This document shows positions 17,917-29,000 of a DNA stretch of 64,000 bases, piece after piece. The stretch's first letter is position 1. Each line of letters opens with the position of its first letter. Below the pieces are notes generated by a model. That model was not told where the DNA came from, did not search any database, and saw only the letters and a list, made by a program, of their open reading frames with translations. Source of the DNA: Mesorhizobium sp. ORS 3324 (GTDB lineage Bacteria; Pseudomonadota; Alphaproteobacteria; Rhizobiales; Rhizobiaceae); the NCBI GenBank assembly GCA_000824825.2, contig LM655202.1, forward strand, positions 153,135 through 217,134, read 5' to 3'. The translations under genes and the position numbers were made by a program.

Positions 17917-18425
17917 ATTGTTTCCACGCTACGAGCTTGCGGCGTTTGAAGGATATGCGAGAGCGTAGCGCCTTTCGTGAGCTGTCCAAAAAGGAAGCCA
18001 AGGCCCACTTAGCGGCCGAGGCCGCACAGCATGCTTCCCGCGAGCTTGCAATCGCACAGCAACACTGCGCAAGGGCGGAGATGGGGCTTTACCAACGGTT
18101 TGCAACGCTTGATGCCTTGTCCATCCAGGCGCTCGATCAAGGCCACCTCCACATAGAGCGGCTTGAGGCTGAGGTCGCCTTGAGGCGAAAGACGCTTGAT
18201 AACGCCTGCATCGCTCAAGAACAGGCCGAGACAGCGGCGTCTGAGGCAAGGTCGCTCTGGATCAGCTGTTCGGCGGCAAGGAACAAGTGGCAACAAATCG
18301 AGGACGACGTCCGGCGCGGCGTCGATATCCGCTCTCAGACCGCAGCCGAGACGGAGGCCGACGATGAGATCCTGCTTCGGTACGCGAGTGTCTCGCTCAC
18401 CGAGGTGGCGGGCAAGTCAATCTGA
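17913..18425 (+). CDS. SctO/YscO-like central stalk protein
   Basis: 170 aa from the ATG at 17913, chosen because it overlaps the rhcN stop as ATGA; an in-frame ATG at 17892 also exists. Almost entirely charged helix (RRLKDMRERSAFRELSKKEA; LERLEAEVALRRKTLDNA-type pattern), the hallmark of the FliJ/YscO stalk that turns inside the ATPase ring. It has the position of y4yJ in NGR234. Sequence conservation in this family is low, so the call rests on order and coiled-coil character. Confidence 0.75.
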   Translation: MNCFHATSLRRLKDMRERSAFRELSKKEAKAHLAAEAAQHASRELAIAQQHCARAEMGLYQRFATLDALSIQALDQGHLHIERLEAEVALRRKTLDNACIAQEQAETAASEARSLWISCSAARNKWQQIEDDVRRGVDIRSQTAAETEADDEILLRYASVSLTEVAGKSI

Positions 18426-18453
18426 TGACCACTAGTATTCTTGTCGTGTCGCA

Positions 18454-19533
18454 ATGGTGCCGTCTTGTAGGGCCGAAAACACATTGAGCACGCACGATTC
18501 CCTGAAGCCAAAGCTAAGTCTGTCCCACGACGTCGTCTCGTGGCTCAACGAATGCGCACACCCCCGCACGCCTTTTCAGTGCCGGCTCGGCGACGAGCCG
18601 CTATCGGTGCGAATGGGACGGCTTGTCTGGCAGCCGGAATCGCTTCCCATCCCAATGCTCGAGTGCATTTGGCGGCTCGGAGATGAGACGATCGTCTTGT
18701 CGATCTCCCGCGCACTGATAGAGAGGCTCATCTCGACCGTGCAGAGCGGCATTGGCCTACCTTCCGAGCCAACCGGTTCACTCGTTCTCGAACTCGCACT
18801 TGAGCCGCTTATCGCTCGGCTCGAGGCTCAGACGGGGCAGGACGTGCAAATGGCTCAGCTGCGCGAAACCACCATGCCACCTCCCTATCTCGAATACGAC
18901 GTCGCCTGCGGCCCGATCAACGGCAAAGCTCGTCTGTGCTTATTCTCGCCTCTCGATGGCCCGGTGCCGTTCGCGTTCCACGCCCTGGGGGATCTGATTC
19001 GACAGCTGCCGCGACAACCCTGCGAATTACCCGCTGAGCTCCCGATCCTGGTTGCAGGAAAGATCGGCTCGCTTTGCGTTCCGGCGGCGCTTATTCGCAA
19101 AACTTCTGCCGGTGATGCTTTGATACCAGACGTATTACCGTTCCACCGCGATCAGGTCATCCTCTCTGCGGGCCGGCTCTGGGCCGTGGCAGATGTTGCG
19201 GACGACAGCCTGATCCTGCGGGGGCCTTTCCGCCCGCAACCATGCCCTTTGGAGTATGCGCACATCATGACAGAACCGGAATTGCAGCAAGGGCCATCGG
19301 ATGCCGAGCTCGACGATATCGAAATCACTCTGGTTTTTGAATGCGGCCGCTGGCTGATGCCGCTGGGGGAACTGAGGAATGCAGGCGAAGGACATGTCTT
19401 CGAACTCAATCGGCCGGTCGACGGTCCGATCGATATAGTTGCCAACGGCCGGCGTATCGGCCGTGGCGACATCGTGCGCATCGGCGACGAGCTTGGCATC
19501 AGGCTACGTGGCAGGTTGGCTTGCAATGAGTGA
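18454..19533 (+). CDS. rhcQ: RhcQ, cytoplasmic ring protein SctQ
   Basis: 359 aa. The C-terminal 70 residues form a SpoA/FliN domain (ITLVFECGRWLMPLGELRNAGEGHVFEL, GDIVRIGDELGIRL), preceded by a long variable N-terminal region that includes a second, more divergent SpoA-like part. It forms the cytoplasmic sorting platform. The rhcR start lies inside its last codons. Confidence 0.9.
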   Translation: MVPSCRAENTLSTHDSLKPKLSLSHDVVSWLNECAHPRTPFQCRLGDEPLSVRMGRLVWQPESLPIPMLECIWRLGDETIVLSISRALIERLISTVQSGIGLPSEPTGSLVLELALEPLIARLEAQTGQDVQMAQLRETTMPPPYLEYDVACGPINGKARLCLFSPLDGPVPFAFHALGDLIRQLPRQPCELPAELPILVAGKIGSLCVPAALIRKTSAGDALIPDVLPFHRDQVILSAGRLWAVADVADDSLILRGPFRPQPCPLEYAHIMTEPELQQGPSDAELDDIEITLVFECGRWLMPLGELRNAGEGHVFELNRPVDGPIDIVANGRRIGRGDIVRIGDELGIRLRGRLACNE

Positions 19534-20191
19534 GATTCAACCAGGGATCCTGGCGCTTCTTGCGGTTACGGCTGGACTGGGTCTGCTGCTGCTCACAGTC
19601 GTCACAACCACGGCCTTTATAAAGATATCAGTGGTTCTATTCCTCGTCCGCAATGCTCTCGGGACGCAGACGATACCCCCGAATATAGTTCTTTACGCGA
19701 CGGCATTAATTCTCACCGTTTTCGTTAGCGCGCCTGTTATCGAGCAGACCTATGAGCGCGTCACGGACCCGAAGCTCCACTATCAAACCTTCGATGACTG
19801 GGTTACCGCTGGCGAGGAGGCACGAGAGCCTTTGCGTGACTATCTCAAGAAGTTCACAAGCGAAGAGCAGCGCCGATTTTTCCTATCTTCGACCAAACAA
19901 GTCTGGCCAGAGGAAATGCGCGCCAGGGCGACACCTGATGATTTCGCCATTCTCGTACCGTCCTTTCTAATTTCAGAACTCAAGCGTGCTTTCGAAATTG
20001 GGTTTCTTCTTTATCTTCCGTTTATATGCATCGACCTCATCGTGACGACGATTTTGATGGCGATGGGCATGTCAATGGTATCCCCAACAATGATAGCTGT
20101 CCCTTTCAAACTATTTATATTTGTTACTATCGATGGTTGGTCCCGACTAACGCAAGGGCTTGTGTTGAGTTATACAACGCCGGGAGGTTGA
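19526..20191 (+). CDS. rhcR: RhcR, export-gate membrane protein SctR
   Basis: 221 aa from the ATG at 19526 (MSEIQPGILALLAVTAGLG), which overlaps the rhcQ end by 8 bases and matches the family start; a longer frame to 19439 is only read-through of rhcQ. FliP/YscR family signatures: VVLFLVRNALGTQTIPPN and LKRAFEIGFLLYLPFICIDLIV, ending with the SRLTQGLVLSY segment. Four membrane segments. It forms the core export gate with RhcS and RhcT. Confidence 0.95.
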   Translation: MSEIQPGILALLAVTAGLGLLLLTVVTTTAFIKISVVLFLVRNALGTQTIPPNIVLYATALILTVFVSAPVIEQTYERVTDPKLHYQTFDDWVTAGEEAREPLRDYLKKFTSEEQRRFFLSSTKQVWPEEMRARATPDDFAILVPSFLISELKRAFEIGFLLYLPFICIDLIVTTILMAMGMSMVSPTMIAVPFKLFIFVTIDGWSRLTQGLVLSYTTPGG

Positions 20192-20193
20192 CC

Positions 20194-20469
20194 ATGGATG
20201 AGGCCAGCATTGTAGCCCAAATAAGCCAAACCTTAATCGTTTTCATGATTTGGGTTCTGCCGCCACTTATTGCCGCTGTGATTGTCGGCCTTGGCATCGG
20301 TATTATCCAGGCGGCAACACAGATTCAGGATGAAACCTTGCACCTGACAGTGAAACTATTGGTCGTTGTTGCGATCCTTGCTCTGTTTGCTCCTGTGCTA
20401 ACCGCTCCGCTCATCGAGCAAGCCGATTACGTGTTCTCACAGTTTCCCGCGATTATACCGAGTCACTAG
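20194..20469 (+). CDS. rhcS: RhcS, export-gate membrane protein SctS
   Basis: 91 aa from the ATG at 20194, two bases after rhcR. Two membrane segments with the FliQ/YscS signature between them (LGIGIIQAATQIQDETLHLTVK). Part of the R-S-T export gate. Confidence 0.95.
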   Translation: MDEASIVAQISQTLIVFMIWVLPPLIAAVIVGLGIGIIQAATQIQDETLHLTVKLLVVVAILALFAPVLTAPLIEQADYVFSQFPAIIPSH

Positions 20470-20477
20470 CCTTCATT

Positions 20478-21299
20478 ATGTCTGGTTCGTCACCCGCCGA
20501 TGCCCAAATGATCATCCATGCGGCCATCGAACTCATCATCGCCGCCGGTCTTGCTGCGGCTCGCCCTGTCGGCATTATGCTGGTCCTGCCTGTATTTACG
20601 CGGTCTCAACTTGGCGGGCTAATCAGAACATGCCTTGCGGTCGCGTTCGGGCTACCGTGCTTGGCACCCATCAGAGACGGATTACAGCTGCTCGATGCTG
20701 ATACCCGTTTCATCCAAGTGACACTGCTCGGTTTGAAGGAGATCTTTGTCGGCCTGCTACTTGGGATTCCACTCGGAATCCCGATATGGAGCCTCCAGGC
20801 GGCCGGTGAGCTTGTCGACACCCAGCGCGGCATCACCAGCCAAGTCGGTCCGGTAGACCCTGCGACGAACACTCAGGCATCCGCGATGGGACTTTTTCTC
20901 GGAATCACAGCAATCACGATCTTCGTCGCATCGGACGGCCTGCAGATCATGATCAGCGCCCTTTATGGCAGCTACTCAATCTGGCCCGTATATCAATTTC
21001 ATCCCGCCCTGACCTCACAAGGGGCAATGGAATTAATCGCACTTCTCGACCGGATTATGGTGACGAGTTTACTAGTCGCCGGGCCTGTCGTGGCCTTTCT
21101 GTTACTAGTTGACATTTCGGTAATGATCCTTGCCCGCTTTGCCCCGCAACTCAAATCGAACCGTCTTTCCCCGACGATCAAAAATATCGGCTTTCCGATC
21201 ATCATGGTCACCTACACTGCGTATCTTATCGACGCCATGGCGTCAGATATCGCACAGGCTAACCGCGGGCTCGAGGCGTTCGAAAAGATGCTGAAATGA
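20478..21299 (+). CDS. rhcT: RhcT, export-gate membrane protein SctT
   Basis: 273 aa of the FliR/YscT family, with six membrane segments and the typical ELVDTQRGITSQVGPVDPAT stretch near residue 110. The stop overlaps the rhcU start (ATGA at 21296-21299). Confidence 0.94.
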   Translation: MSGSSPADAQMIIHAAIELIIAAGLAAARPVGIMLVLPVFTRSQLGGLIRTCLAVAFGLPCLAPIRDGLQLLDADTRFIQVTLLGLKEIFVGLLLGIPLGIPIWSLQAAGELVDTQRGITSQVGPVDPATNTQASAMGLFLGITAITIFVASDGLQIMISALYGSYSIWPVYQFHPALTSQGAMELIALLDRIMVTSLLVAGPVVAFLLLVDISVMILARFAPQLKSNRLSPTIKNIGFPIIMVTYTAYLIDAMASDIAQANRGLEAFEKMLK

Positions 21300-22330
21300 G
21301 CACGAGCGAAGAGAAGAAACACCCGGGCACTCACAAGAAGCTAAGCGAAGCTCGCAAGAAGGGGCAGATTGCACGCAACACCGATTTCGTCCGCGCCGTC
21401 GGCACCTGCGCCGGTCTCGGCTATCTATGGTTAAGAGCTAGCGCGATCGAAGACAAATGCATCGAAGCGGTTTTGTTGACCGACAAGCTGCAGAATCTGC
21501 CTTTCAATATTGCTGTCGGGCAAGCGCTAATTCTCTTGACCGAACTCACCGTGACGACCGTCGGCCCGCTGCTTGGAACTGTAGCCGCCGCGGCGGTCTC
21601 GGCCGCATTCATCTCTAACGGTGGACTACTCTTCTCGTTTGAGCCGATGGCGCCAAAGCTTGAAAAAATCAATCCTTTTCAAGGGTTTAAGCGCATCGTG
21701 ACGATGCGCTCCTTAACCGACCTTGGCAAGGCGCTGGTGAAGCTATTAGTCCTCGGCGCTATCTTTCTTTTTGCTATTCTGGGCATGTGGAAAACGATGA
21801 TCTATCTGCCGGTCTGCGGCATTTCGTGCCTCGGCTTCGTCTTTACGGAGGTGAAACTGCTGGTCGGGATTGGTGCTGGTGCACTTCTGGTCGGCGGCTT
21901 GATCGATCTCCTGCTCCAGCGCTGGTTGTTTTTGCGCGACATGCGCATGACTGAGACCGAGGTCAAGCGCGAAAGGAAGGAACAAGAAGGTACGCCAGAG
22001 TTGAAGCGTGAACAACGTCGCCTACGTCAAGAGATGGCTGGCGAACCTCCGCTTGGCGTGAAGTCCGCCACATTGATCTTGAGAGGGCGGGCGATATTGG
22101 TCGGTCTGCGTTACGTGAGGGGCGAGACTGGGGTGCCGGTCTTGGTTTGCCGCGGCGAGGGCGAGGCTGTTTCACCTATCTTCGAAGCGGCGCAAGCTCT
22201 ACGTCTAAGTATTGTCGACGATGATGGCCTGGCGCGTCAGCTCATCCAGACGACAAAGCTAGGAAAACCTGTTCCAATGCAGTATTTTGAGCCCGTCGCG
22301 AGAGCACTCCATGCCGCCGGCTTAGTCTAG
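21296..22330 (+). CDS. rhcU: RhcU, export-switch protein SctU
   Basis: 344 aa of the FlhB/YscU family: a basic N-terminus (HKKLSEARKKGQIARNTDF), four membrane segments, then a cytoplasmic domain. The usual autocleavage motif NPTH is not seen; the corresponding stretch reads VKSATLILRGRAILVGLRY, where NPTH-I-A-V-A-LRY is expected. So the self-cleaving Asn-Pro is absent, which is unusual if it is not a feature of rhizobial RhcU generally. Last gene of this block; in NGR234 nopC and nopA follow, but here effectors intervene. Confidence 0.92.
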   Translation: MSTSEEKKHPGTHKKLSEARKKGQIARNTDFVRAVGTCAGLGYLWLRASAIEDKCIEAVLLTDKLQNLPFNIAVGQALILLTELTVTTVGPLLGTVAAAAVSAAFISNGGLLFSFEPMAPKLEKINPFQGFKRIVTMRSLTDLGKALVKLLVLGAIFLFAILGMWKTMIYLPVCGISCLGFVFTEVKLLVGIGAGALLVGGLIDLLLQRWLFLRDMRMTETEVKRERKEQEGTPELKREQRRLRQEMAGEPPLGVKSATLILRGRAILVGLRYVRGETGVPVLVCRGEGEAVSPIFEAAQALRLSIVDDDGLARQLIQTTKLGKPVPMQYFEPVARALHAAGLV

Positions 22331-23007
22331 ATGCGTAGACAAAATCGGTTTCTCCGTGATTGCGCAGCCTACTTTGCCGCTATGGGCCATGGGCAAACCG
22401 GAATCGTCTGTGTGTCGGGCCGGCCTCACATTTTTAGAGAATTATCGCAATGTTCGCGACATCGGGACTCCCGTTTCTGCTCAACGCGCTCGGTCCGCCG
22501 TCACAAGTCATCTTGCCCCGCCTAGTCGGTGACAGTGAAACTCCTGCTGAGCCGCTAGCGATGTGCACATGGGCAATGCGCACGACGAACGTTCACCGAC
22601 CGACTGCCGACGGTAGCTGATCCATACGCGCGTCGGACGAGAAGGGGCGGGGAGATTGTCGGCCTGCTCGGCCACAGCGCCGGCTGATTGTAGCGAGCCG
22701 CAAGCGGGCGTAGACTGTATTGATGCCTGGTGCTGGAAAGGCGCATCCGTCTCCTGCTAAGAACTCGACGTTCTGGACGCCCAACTCTCGAACGGCACCT
22801 GGTTCCATTGACCGATGTCCGGTCCACAACTGCGCAACTTTTAACTGTGCCGCTGACGGGCGCCGCACCGCGCTGCCTTCGCCACATCTACAGTTCTGTA
22901 CGTTCAAACTATCCGAAAAACCCTTATACCGACCAGGGTGTCGACGCGGGGGGGGGGCGCATGCTGACCTACGCCATCACCGTCCTTACCCATGGCACGA
23001 CACAAGT
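22331..23007. other. Spacer between rhcU and the first SKWP gene
   Basis: No recognisable gene. A 64-codon frame begins directly after the rhcU stop but its composition and lack of motif argue against it. A run of ten G occurs near 22952. Nothing further seen. Confidence 0.4.
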
Positions 23008-26000
23008 TTAGGCTTCCCTGCCCTCGCCGCATAGGTGGGCGTGCAACGCGCTCAGGCAAGCATCCGCACTCTTAAGATCTCGCTGGTGCTGCGGGGCAAT
23101 CGTGAGATCGGCAAGTTGATAGACAGGATTACGCATGCGCATCAGATCTGTGACGGACTGGTCTTGATCGTCGGTTTTAGTCTTGAGACGCTCGTGCCTC
23201 TGATTGCGCCTGATCACGTTCTCGTGGGTATTGAGCCAGATTGAGACCGCCTTCGCACTGACAAGATGCCGAATTTCCTCGAACATGAACGTTTCATCGC
23301 CGGTTGCGAGCACCTTCGGCCCTTGTTCGAGCGACTTCTTTATCTCTTTCATCTCAAGATCTCTGAAATGCACCTCCCCATCCTCAGCGAAGATCTTAGC
23401 TATGGACTTGCCAGTCTTAGCCTCGATCTCCTTATCCGCATCGACGAATTTCAGCCCCAGTCGTCTGGCGAGCACCCGGCCAAAACTGGATTTCCCAGCG
23501 CCCTTCATGCCGACAAGCACGATCGGTCGCGAGCCCAGAGCGCCAAGAATTTCTTGTCCGATCGCGGACCGCGCCGTCGTGTGCTTAGGCGGCTCCACTT
23601 TCAATCGACGAATTAGACTGGCACCGACTGAACTATCCGCGTCGGGTTCCCAGTGCGGGATCCCTATGGCTCCGTCAGGGATGACAACCTTGTTGCAAGC
23701 GTTTCGCACACGCTCCAAGAGTGGCTCGGCTATCGAGGGATCCAGGGACTCTCGGCTGCCTCGCTGGAGCTCCTGCAGTTTCTGCAGCTCCTTGTACGTG
23801 TCATGATTGTCGATCTTGGCCTTGTAGCTGTCGGCCGTGTGGAACTCTACTTCAAAGCGGTAGCCCTCAGGCGTGGCGAGAACAGTCTTGATGCCGACAA
23901 AGGTTGGAGATCGCGTCTTGAACCAGTTGATTGTGCTGACCTCCGAATAGCCTCGCTCTTCGAAGGCTAGAATGGCCTTCTTGAAGGCGGGCGTAAATTC
24001 CTTGTCGGGGAGTTCGTAAAGATGACGTACAGCGTTGCCGATCAGCTGGGCGCCGGCTTCGACGGGGACCTGCACGCCGAAGAGCTGGTCTGTCATGGAG
24101 GCGTCCGACCTCAGCCTGTGCTCAAGATGAGGCATATTCACTTGGATGCCGGCTTTCCTGAGACTCGCGGCAACTCCGAGCGCCGCTGCAGTGATGTTCT
24201 CTTCCACCTCTTTGGCACGCGACGACTCGATTTTGGCGCGCTCCAACGCCTCCTCGCGGTTCAGCGTTATGGTCATGTCGCTATCTCCGACGGCGAGCCG
24301 GAGGTTGGAGGGCCTGGACAGAAGGCCTTGCTCCGCAGCGAACTTAATCGAGGATTCCATGATGGAAGCCGCCAGAGTGGGGTTGTCCTTCAGCTCCTTC
24401 AAGGCTGCATCGGAATCAAAGCTTCCGTGGTGGAGAGCCGCCGCCGTGCTCTTTACATATGGTACGGTGGCTAGGCCCGGGATCTGTTGCAGCAGGCGCT
24501 GAAGGTACCCGCTCTTGAACATAAATGTGTGGGCGCCAGTGTCGGATTTATAGGCGTCAGTTCCGACTTTGATACCCAGGCTGAGGAGATTGTTTGTACT
24601 TTGCACGAGATCGTGTGGGTTATAACCATCGGGTCGCGGATCGATGCGTGCAGGGTAACGGTCCACCAGAAGCTGGACGCGCTCGCGTGGCTGGGTCGTT
24701 ACCGAGTAGCTCTCCGCCAGTTCCGGAAATAGCGCGGAAAGCGGTTGGCTTACTGCGACAGGAGCCTCGCTCATGCTCGTGTCCGTTTCGGGCAGGGCTT
24801 GCTCCTCCAGCCTCCCGGCCCAAGCCTCGAGCTCGGCGAGGAGCAATTCGGCCATCTCGCGCGCGACCGGATGGTTGGCAAGTACGATCTCACGCCGCGC
24901 TATCTCGCGCGCGTCCAGAAAGCTCAGAGCGCTGACCCGCTCCTGCTCCAGCAGGCTTCGAATATTTCGCTTGAGCTGTGGGTGAATGCCTTCGTACGTT
25001 CCGAAGATGGCACGCTCGGCAAACCACTGTCGCGCTTCGTGGGATTGAGCCAGAAAGCCTCGCTGCAAGCCGGTGTAGATTTCCAGAACGTTCCGCGTGG
25101 CAGCGAGGATCTGGCTGGCGCGACCGAACTTGTAGTGACCGTTGTCAATCGCCGGAGTATGGGACTTTGGCGGCTTGAGCGAGCCAAGCCCGCGCGCCTG
25201 CTCCTCTTTATCGAATTGCCTCACATGCTCGTAAAGCAGCGGCCGATCGCCGATAATGATGACGCTATCCCCGTCGAAATCGCCGTCAAGCTTTTTCTGT
25301 TCGCTGGGCGGCACGGCAACCACCGAGCCCGGGGCAAACACCTCCGTCGCCTGGAGGATGCCGACGCAGTCGACCGGCGTGTCCACCTTCGCGCGGTCCT
25401 TGCCCGTGGTCCAATTCGAATGGCACTTGACGTCCTCGGAAGACATCACAAGCCCTCGGTCGGAATAGTCGGCGGGCCACATCTCATCCGGCACCACGAT
25501 CAGAACGCCTTTCGCAAACAAAGTCGGATCGTCGGCCGCTAGTTCCTCGCCAGACTTATGCGCGACATTGAAGCTGTATTGGATGGCCGTGCAGTTATCG
25601 AGAAACACGGCGGTCGGATCTCCATCGACCGCCGACTTGACTTGCTCAGCGGCGAACGGCCTCAGGTTCGGCTTGTCATAAGGGGATCGCCCGATTAGCG
25701 TGCCGCCACTGCTCAAGGTCTGGCTCTTGAGCATTGGCACATGCAGGCAGCTGTCGGCGGACGGGACGGCGATTGCGCCCGGACCATTGATGTTTGCCGC
25801 CGTAACCGTGCGAAATAGCTCTTCGGACGTCAACTGTGGCCTTTCCTTGCTACGTAGCCAGGTCAGAGCCTTTTGGCGCGCCTCATCCGCCACTTGCTCG
25901 CTGCGCGGATAATGTTGCAGCGCCGAGACCGGGAGGGACGTGTTCTTTGCCTCACCATAGGCAAGCACCCGGTCCGGACCGTCTTCCTGCTCGCCGCCAC

Positions 26001-29000
26001 GACGAACGGCCGGCATGAGATTCGCCAGCGAGGCCTTTATGAAACCGCAGCCGTCATGCGGTCGCAACGCGATTGGCCCTTCCGGCCCCGTCAGCCTGAA
26101 GGGGTGCGCCTCGCCCGTGGGACGGTCCGGCAGCAGCACCAATTTGAAGGCGCCTTCCAACGCGTAGTCGTGAGGAGATAGATCTTTGATCGCCGGAGGC
26201 GCCGCAAAGCCCCTGCGCTGAGTGTAATAATAGGCCTCCTTGAAAGGTGCCCAGGCGCGCGAGAGCTGCTCGAAGGCAGTGCCGGGTGCGGTTTCGGCAT
26301 AAGGGATTGCCAGCAACTTTCCCCCGGAAGGCTTTGTTGGCTCGCCTGGGGCACGCGCGGCAACCTGAGACACGTTCAATCGCGGCGGCTTCAATTTGCT
26401 ACCGCCGAACAGGTCCATGCGGTATGGCACGCCATCGACGGTGAGCGTCCGCGCCAGCATGAATGCACTCGGGGTCGCTGGCAGTTGCACGGCGACCACG
26501 GGCAGTCTTCCCGAGGTCAGGCGATGGAAAATCGAATAGCGTGTTTCGGGCTCGCCGGGCAACGGCCGCCCCTGCATGTCCACCACAGGCAACCGCATCA
26601 GTCCTGCATCGCCCTGCGGCGGCCTGGGCTCGTGATCCATGCTCTGCAGCACCTGAAGCACGTCGAACACTGAGGCCGGATGCTGCGCCTGGATCGCCGC
26701 CGCATCCTGTTCTATGAACAGGTCTAACGCATCCACCGGACTGTCGGCCTCGATCTGCGCGATCAAGTTCCAGCTCATGTTGGAAAGGTCGCCTTCAATG
26801 AGACCGCGCGTCCTGTGCAGGATATCCTTGGTCTTGCCCTCCAGCTCTTGTTGCCGCACCCGCAAGTCGGCCCGCTTACCCTCGACATACGGCGACCTGA
26901 ATAGTCTCTCCAGCACCGCACGCGCCTTGAGCGTCTGGTAGATCGATAGTGCGGGGGAGCGGCTCGCAAGCGGCCCGCGCGTCCGCTCGGCATCGCTTGC
27001 GTTCAGATGCGCTTCAATCTTCTGCTCAAGAACCGGTTGAAGGTCGTTCAGCAACGTCAGAGCCTGCCTGCGGTGCCAGCGCAGCGGCTTCTGTGGGCTG
27101 CGCGCCAATGGCAGCAGAGCCGCACACATGTTACCCATCGTTTCCAGATCGACCTGCGTCGCAAAACCAGGGGCTTGACGCAATTCCGAGAGCCGATTCA
27201 ACCCTGCCGATGCCAGCAAACCGAGATCGTCGACCAGTCGAGCCTTACCCAGCCCCTTGAAAATGATCGTGATGTCTAAAGGGCCGGCCTGCGCCAGCCG
27301 CTCATTATCATAGTTCAGATAGTGAGCGAGTTTGTGCAACCGATCCTTCGGCAGAACGGCGTCTGTTATCTCGCCACTGTCCTCTGCCCTCACGATCATT
27401 CGCGACAGAGCATTGACGATCAGGCTAAGCTGAGGTGTGGTGAATACACCAAATCGCTGTCCCCGAGCACCTAAGCTGCGCGCGATGTCAATTGTGGACT
27501 GCCTGCACGTCTCCTCTTCCGGCCACTTGCTAAACCCGTTCATCAAGATGGCCATTAACCGCGGAGCGAAATCAGCGAACTGGCGCTGACGTGCTTCACT
27601 GGCGATCGCGACTGTGGCTCTGCGGCCGTCCTCCCCGTCTGGCCACTTGCTGAAACCGTTCACCAGGTTCGACAGTCCCTCCGGGGCAAAATGGGAGAGG
27701 TCGGCGCGGCGGAGAACCTCAGCGGCAATCGCAAACGTGGCTTCGCGAGGTTCCGGCGACTCCGGCCACTTGCTAAAACCGTTCACCAGATTCGCCAAAT
27801 GTTGTGAGGTAAATTGAGAGAACCGGGCGGGGCGGCGGAGAACCTCGCCCGCGATGGCGAACGTGGCATCGCGAGGGTACGACGATTCCGGCCATTTGCT
27901 GAAACCGTTCACCAGATTCGCAAGTTCCTGCGAAGTAAAATCAGAGAGGCGGACGGTGCGGTGAACGATCGTGTGGGCAATGGCGACTGTGGCTCGCTCA
28001 GAACCGGCCTGGTCTGGCCATTTACTGAAACCGTTCACTAGATTCGCCAACTCCTGCGAACTGAAATCGGAGAGCCGAACGGCGCGGCCATGAACTTGTG
28101 ATGCTATTGCGAGCATCGCGTCGCGACAGTTCGTCTCTTCCGGCCACTTGCTAAAACCGTTCACCAGATTGGCTAAATGTTGCGAAGTAAATTGAGAGTG
28201 CCGGGTGCCTCGGCGAAGAACCTCGTTGGCGATCGCGACCGTGGCTTGATAAGATGACGTCCGTTCGGGCCATTTGCTGAAACCGTTCACTAGGTTCGCC
28301 AGTCCTTGGGCAACAAAATCAGAGAGCTGACGGCCTTGAACCTCCTCTGCGATAGCGGCCGCCGCGTCGCGGCAGGTAGGGGCTTCCGGCCATTTGCTGA
28401 AACCGTTCACCAGATTAGCCAAATGCTGGTGAGCGAAATCGCCGAGCAAGGCGCCGCGGCGCAGAATCTCATGCGCGGTTGCAATCGTGGCTTGGCGGCA
28501 GTCCTCCGCATGCGGCCATTTGCTGAAACCATTCACTAGATTCGCTAGTTCGTGCGGAGCAAAGTCAAAGAGCTGGCCGGGATGGACCTCCCGTGCGATT
28601 GAGAACGTCATCTCGCGACAATTCGGTCCATTCGGCCACTTGCTAAAACCGTTCACCAAGTTCGCCAACTGCTGGTGAGTAAAATCAGAGAGCCGGTCGG
28701 CTCGGCAAAAAAGTGCGTTGGCGATTGCGTCTGCGGCTTGCTGAGAATCCGCCTCTTCGGGCCATTTGCTGAAGCCGTTCACCAAGTTCACGATGTCCTG
28801 GCGATTAAATTCAGAGAGCTCGAGCTGGCGCGTGCCTCGGCGACGCAGTTCAGAGGCTATGGCGATTGTGGCTTGGCGAGCCGACGCGTCTTGCGGCCAC
28901 TTGCTTAAACCGTTCACCACTGTCGCCAACGCTTGCGGTGCAAAGTCATAGAACTGGTCGGCGCGGCGAAAGACCTCACCGGCGATTGCAATGGCGGCGG

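Noticed and set aside
19439..19525. Longer N-terminus for rhcR
   Set aside because: This part is the end of rhcQ in another frame; the ATG at 19526 fits the family start.
20026..20193. N-terminal extension of the rhcS frame
   Set aside because: It overlaps rhcR entirely; the ATG at 20194 gives the normal 91-aa SctS.
24745..25542. 265-codon plus-strand frame inside SKWP effector 1
   Set aside because: Antisense shadow of the effector; the matching shadow appears opposite the paralogue (41184-41918), as expected for an artefact.
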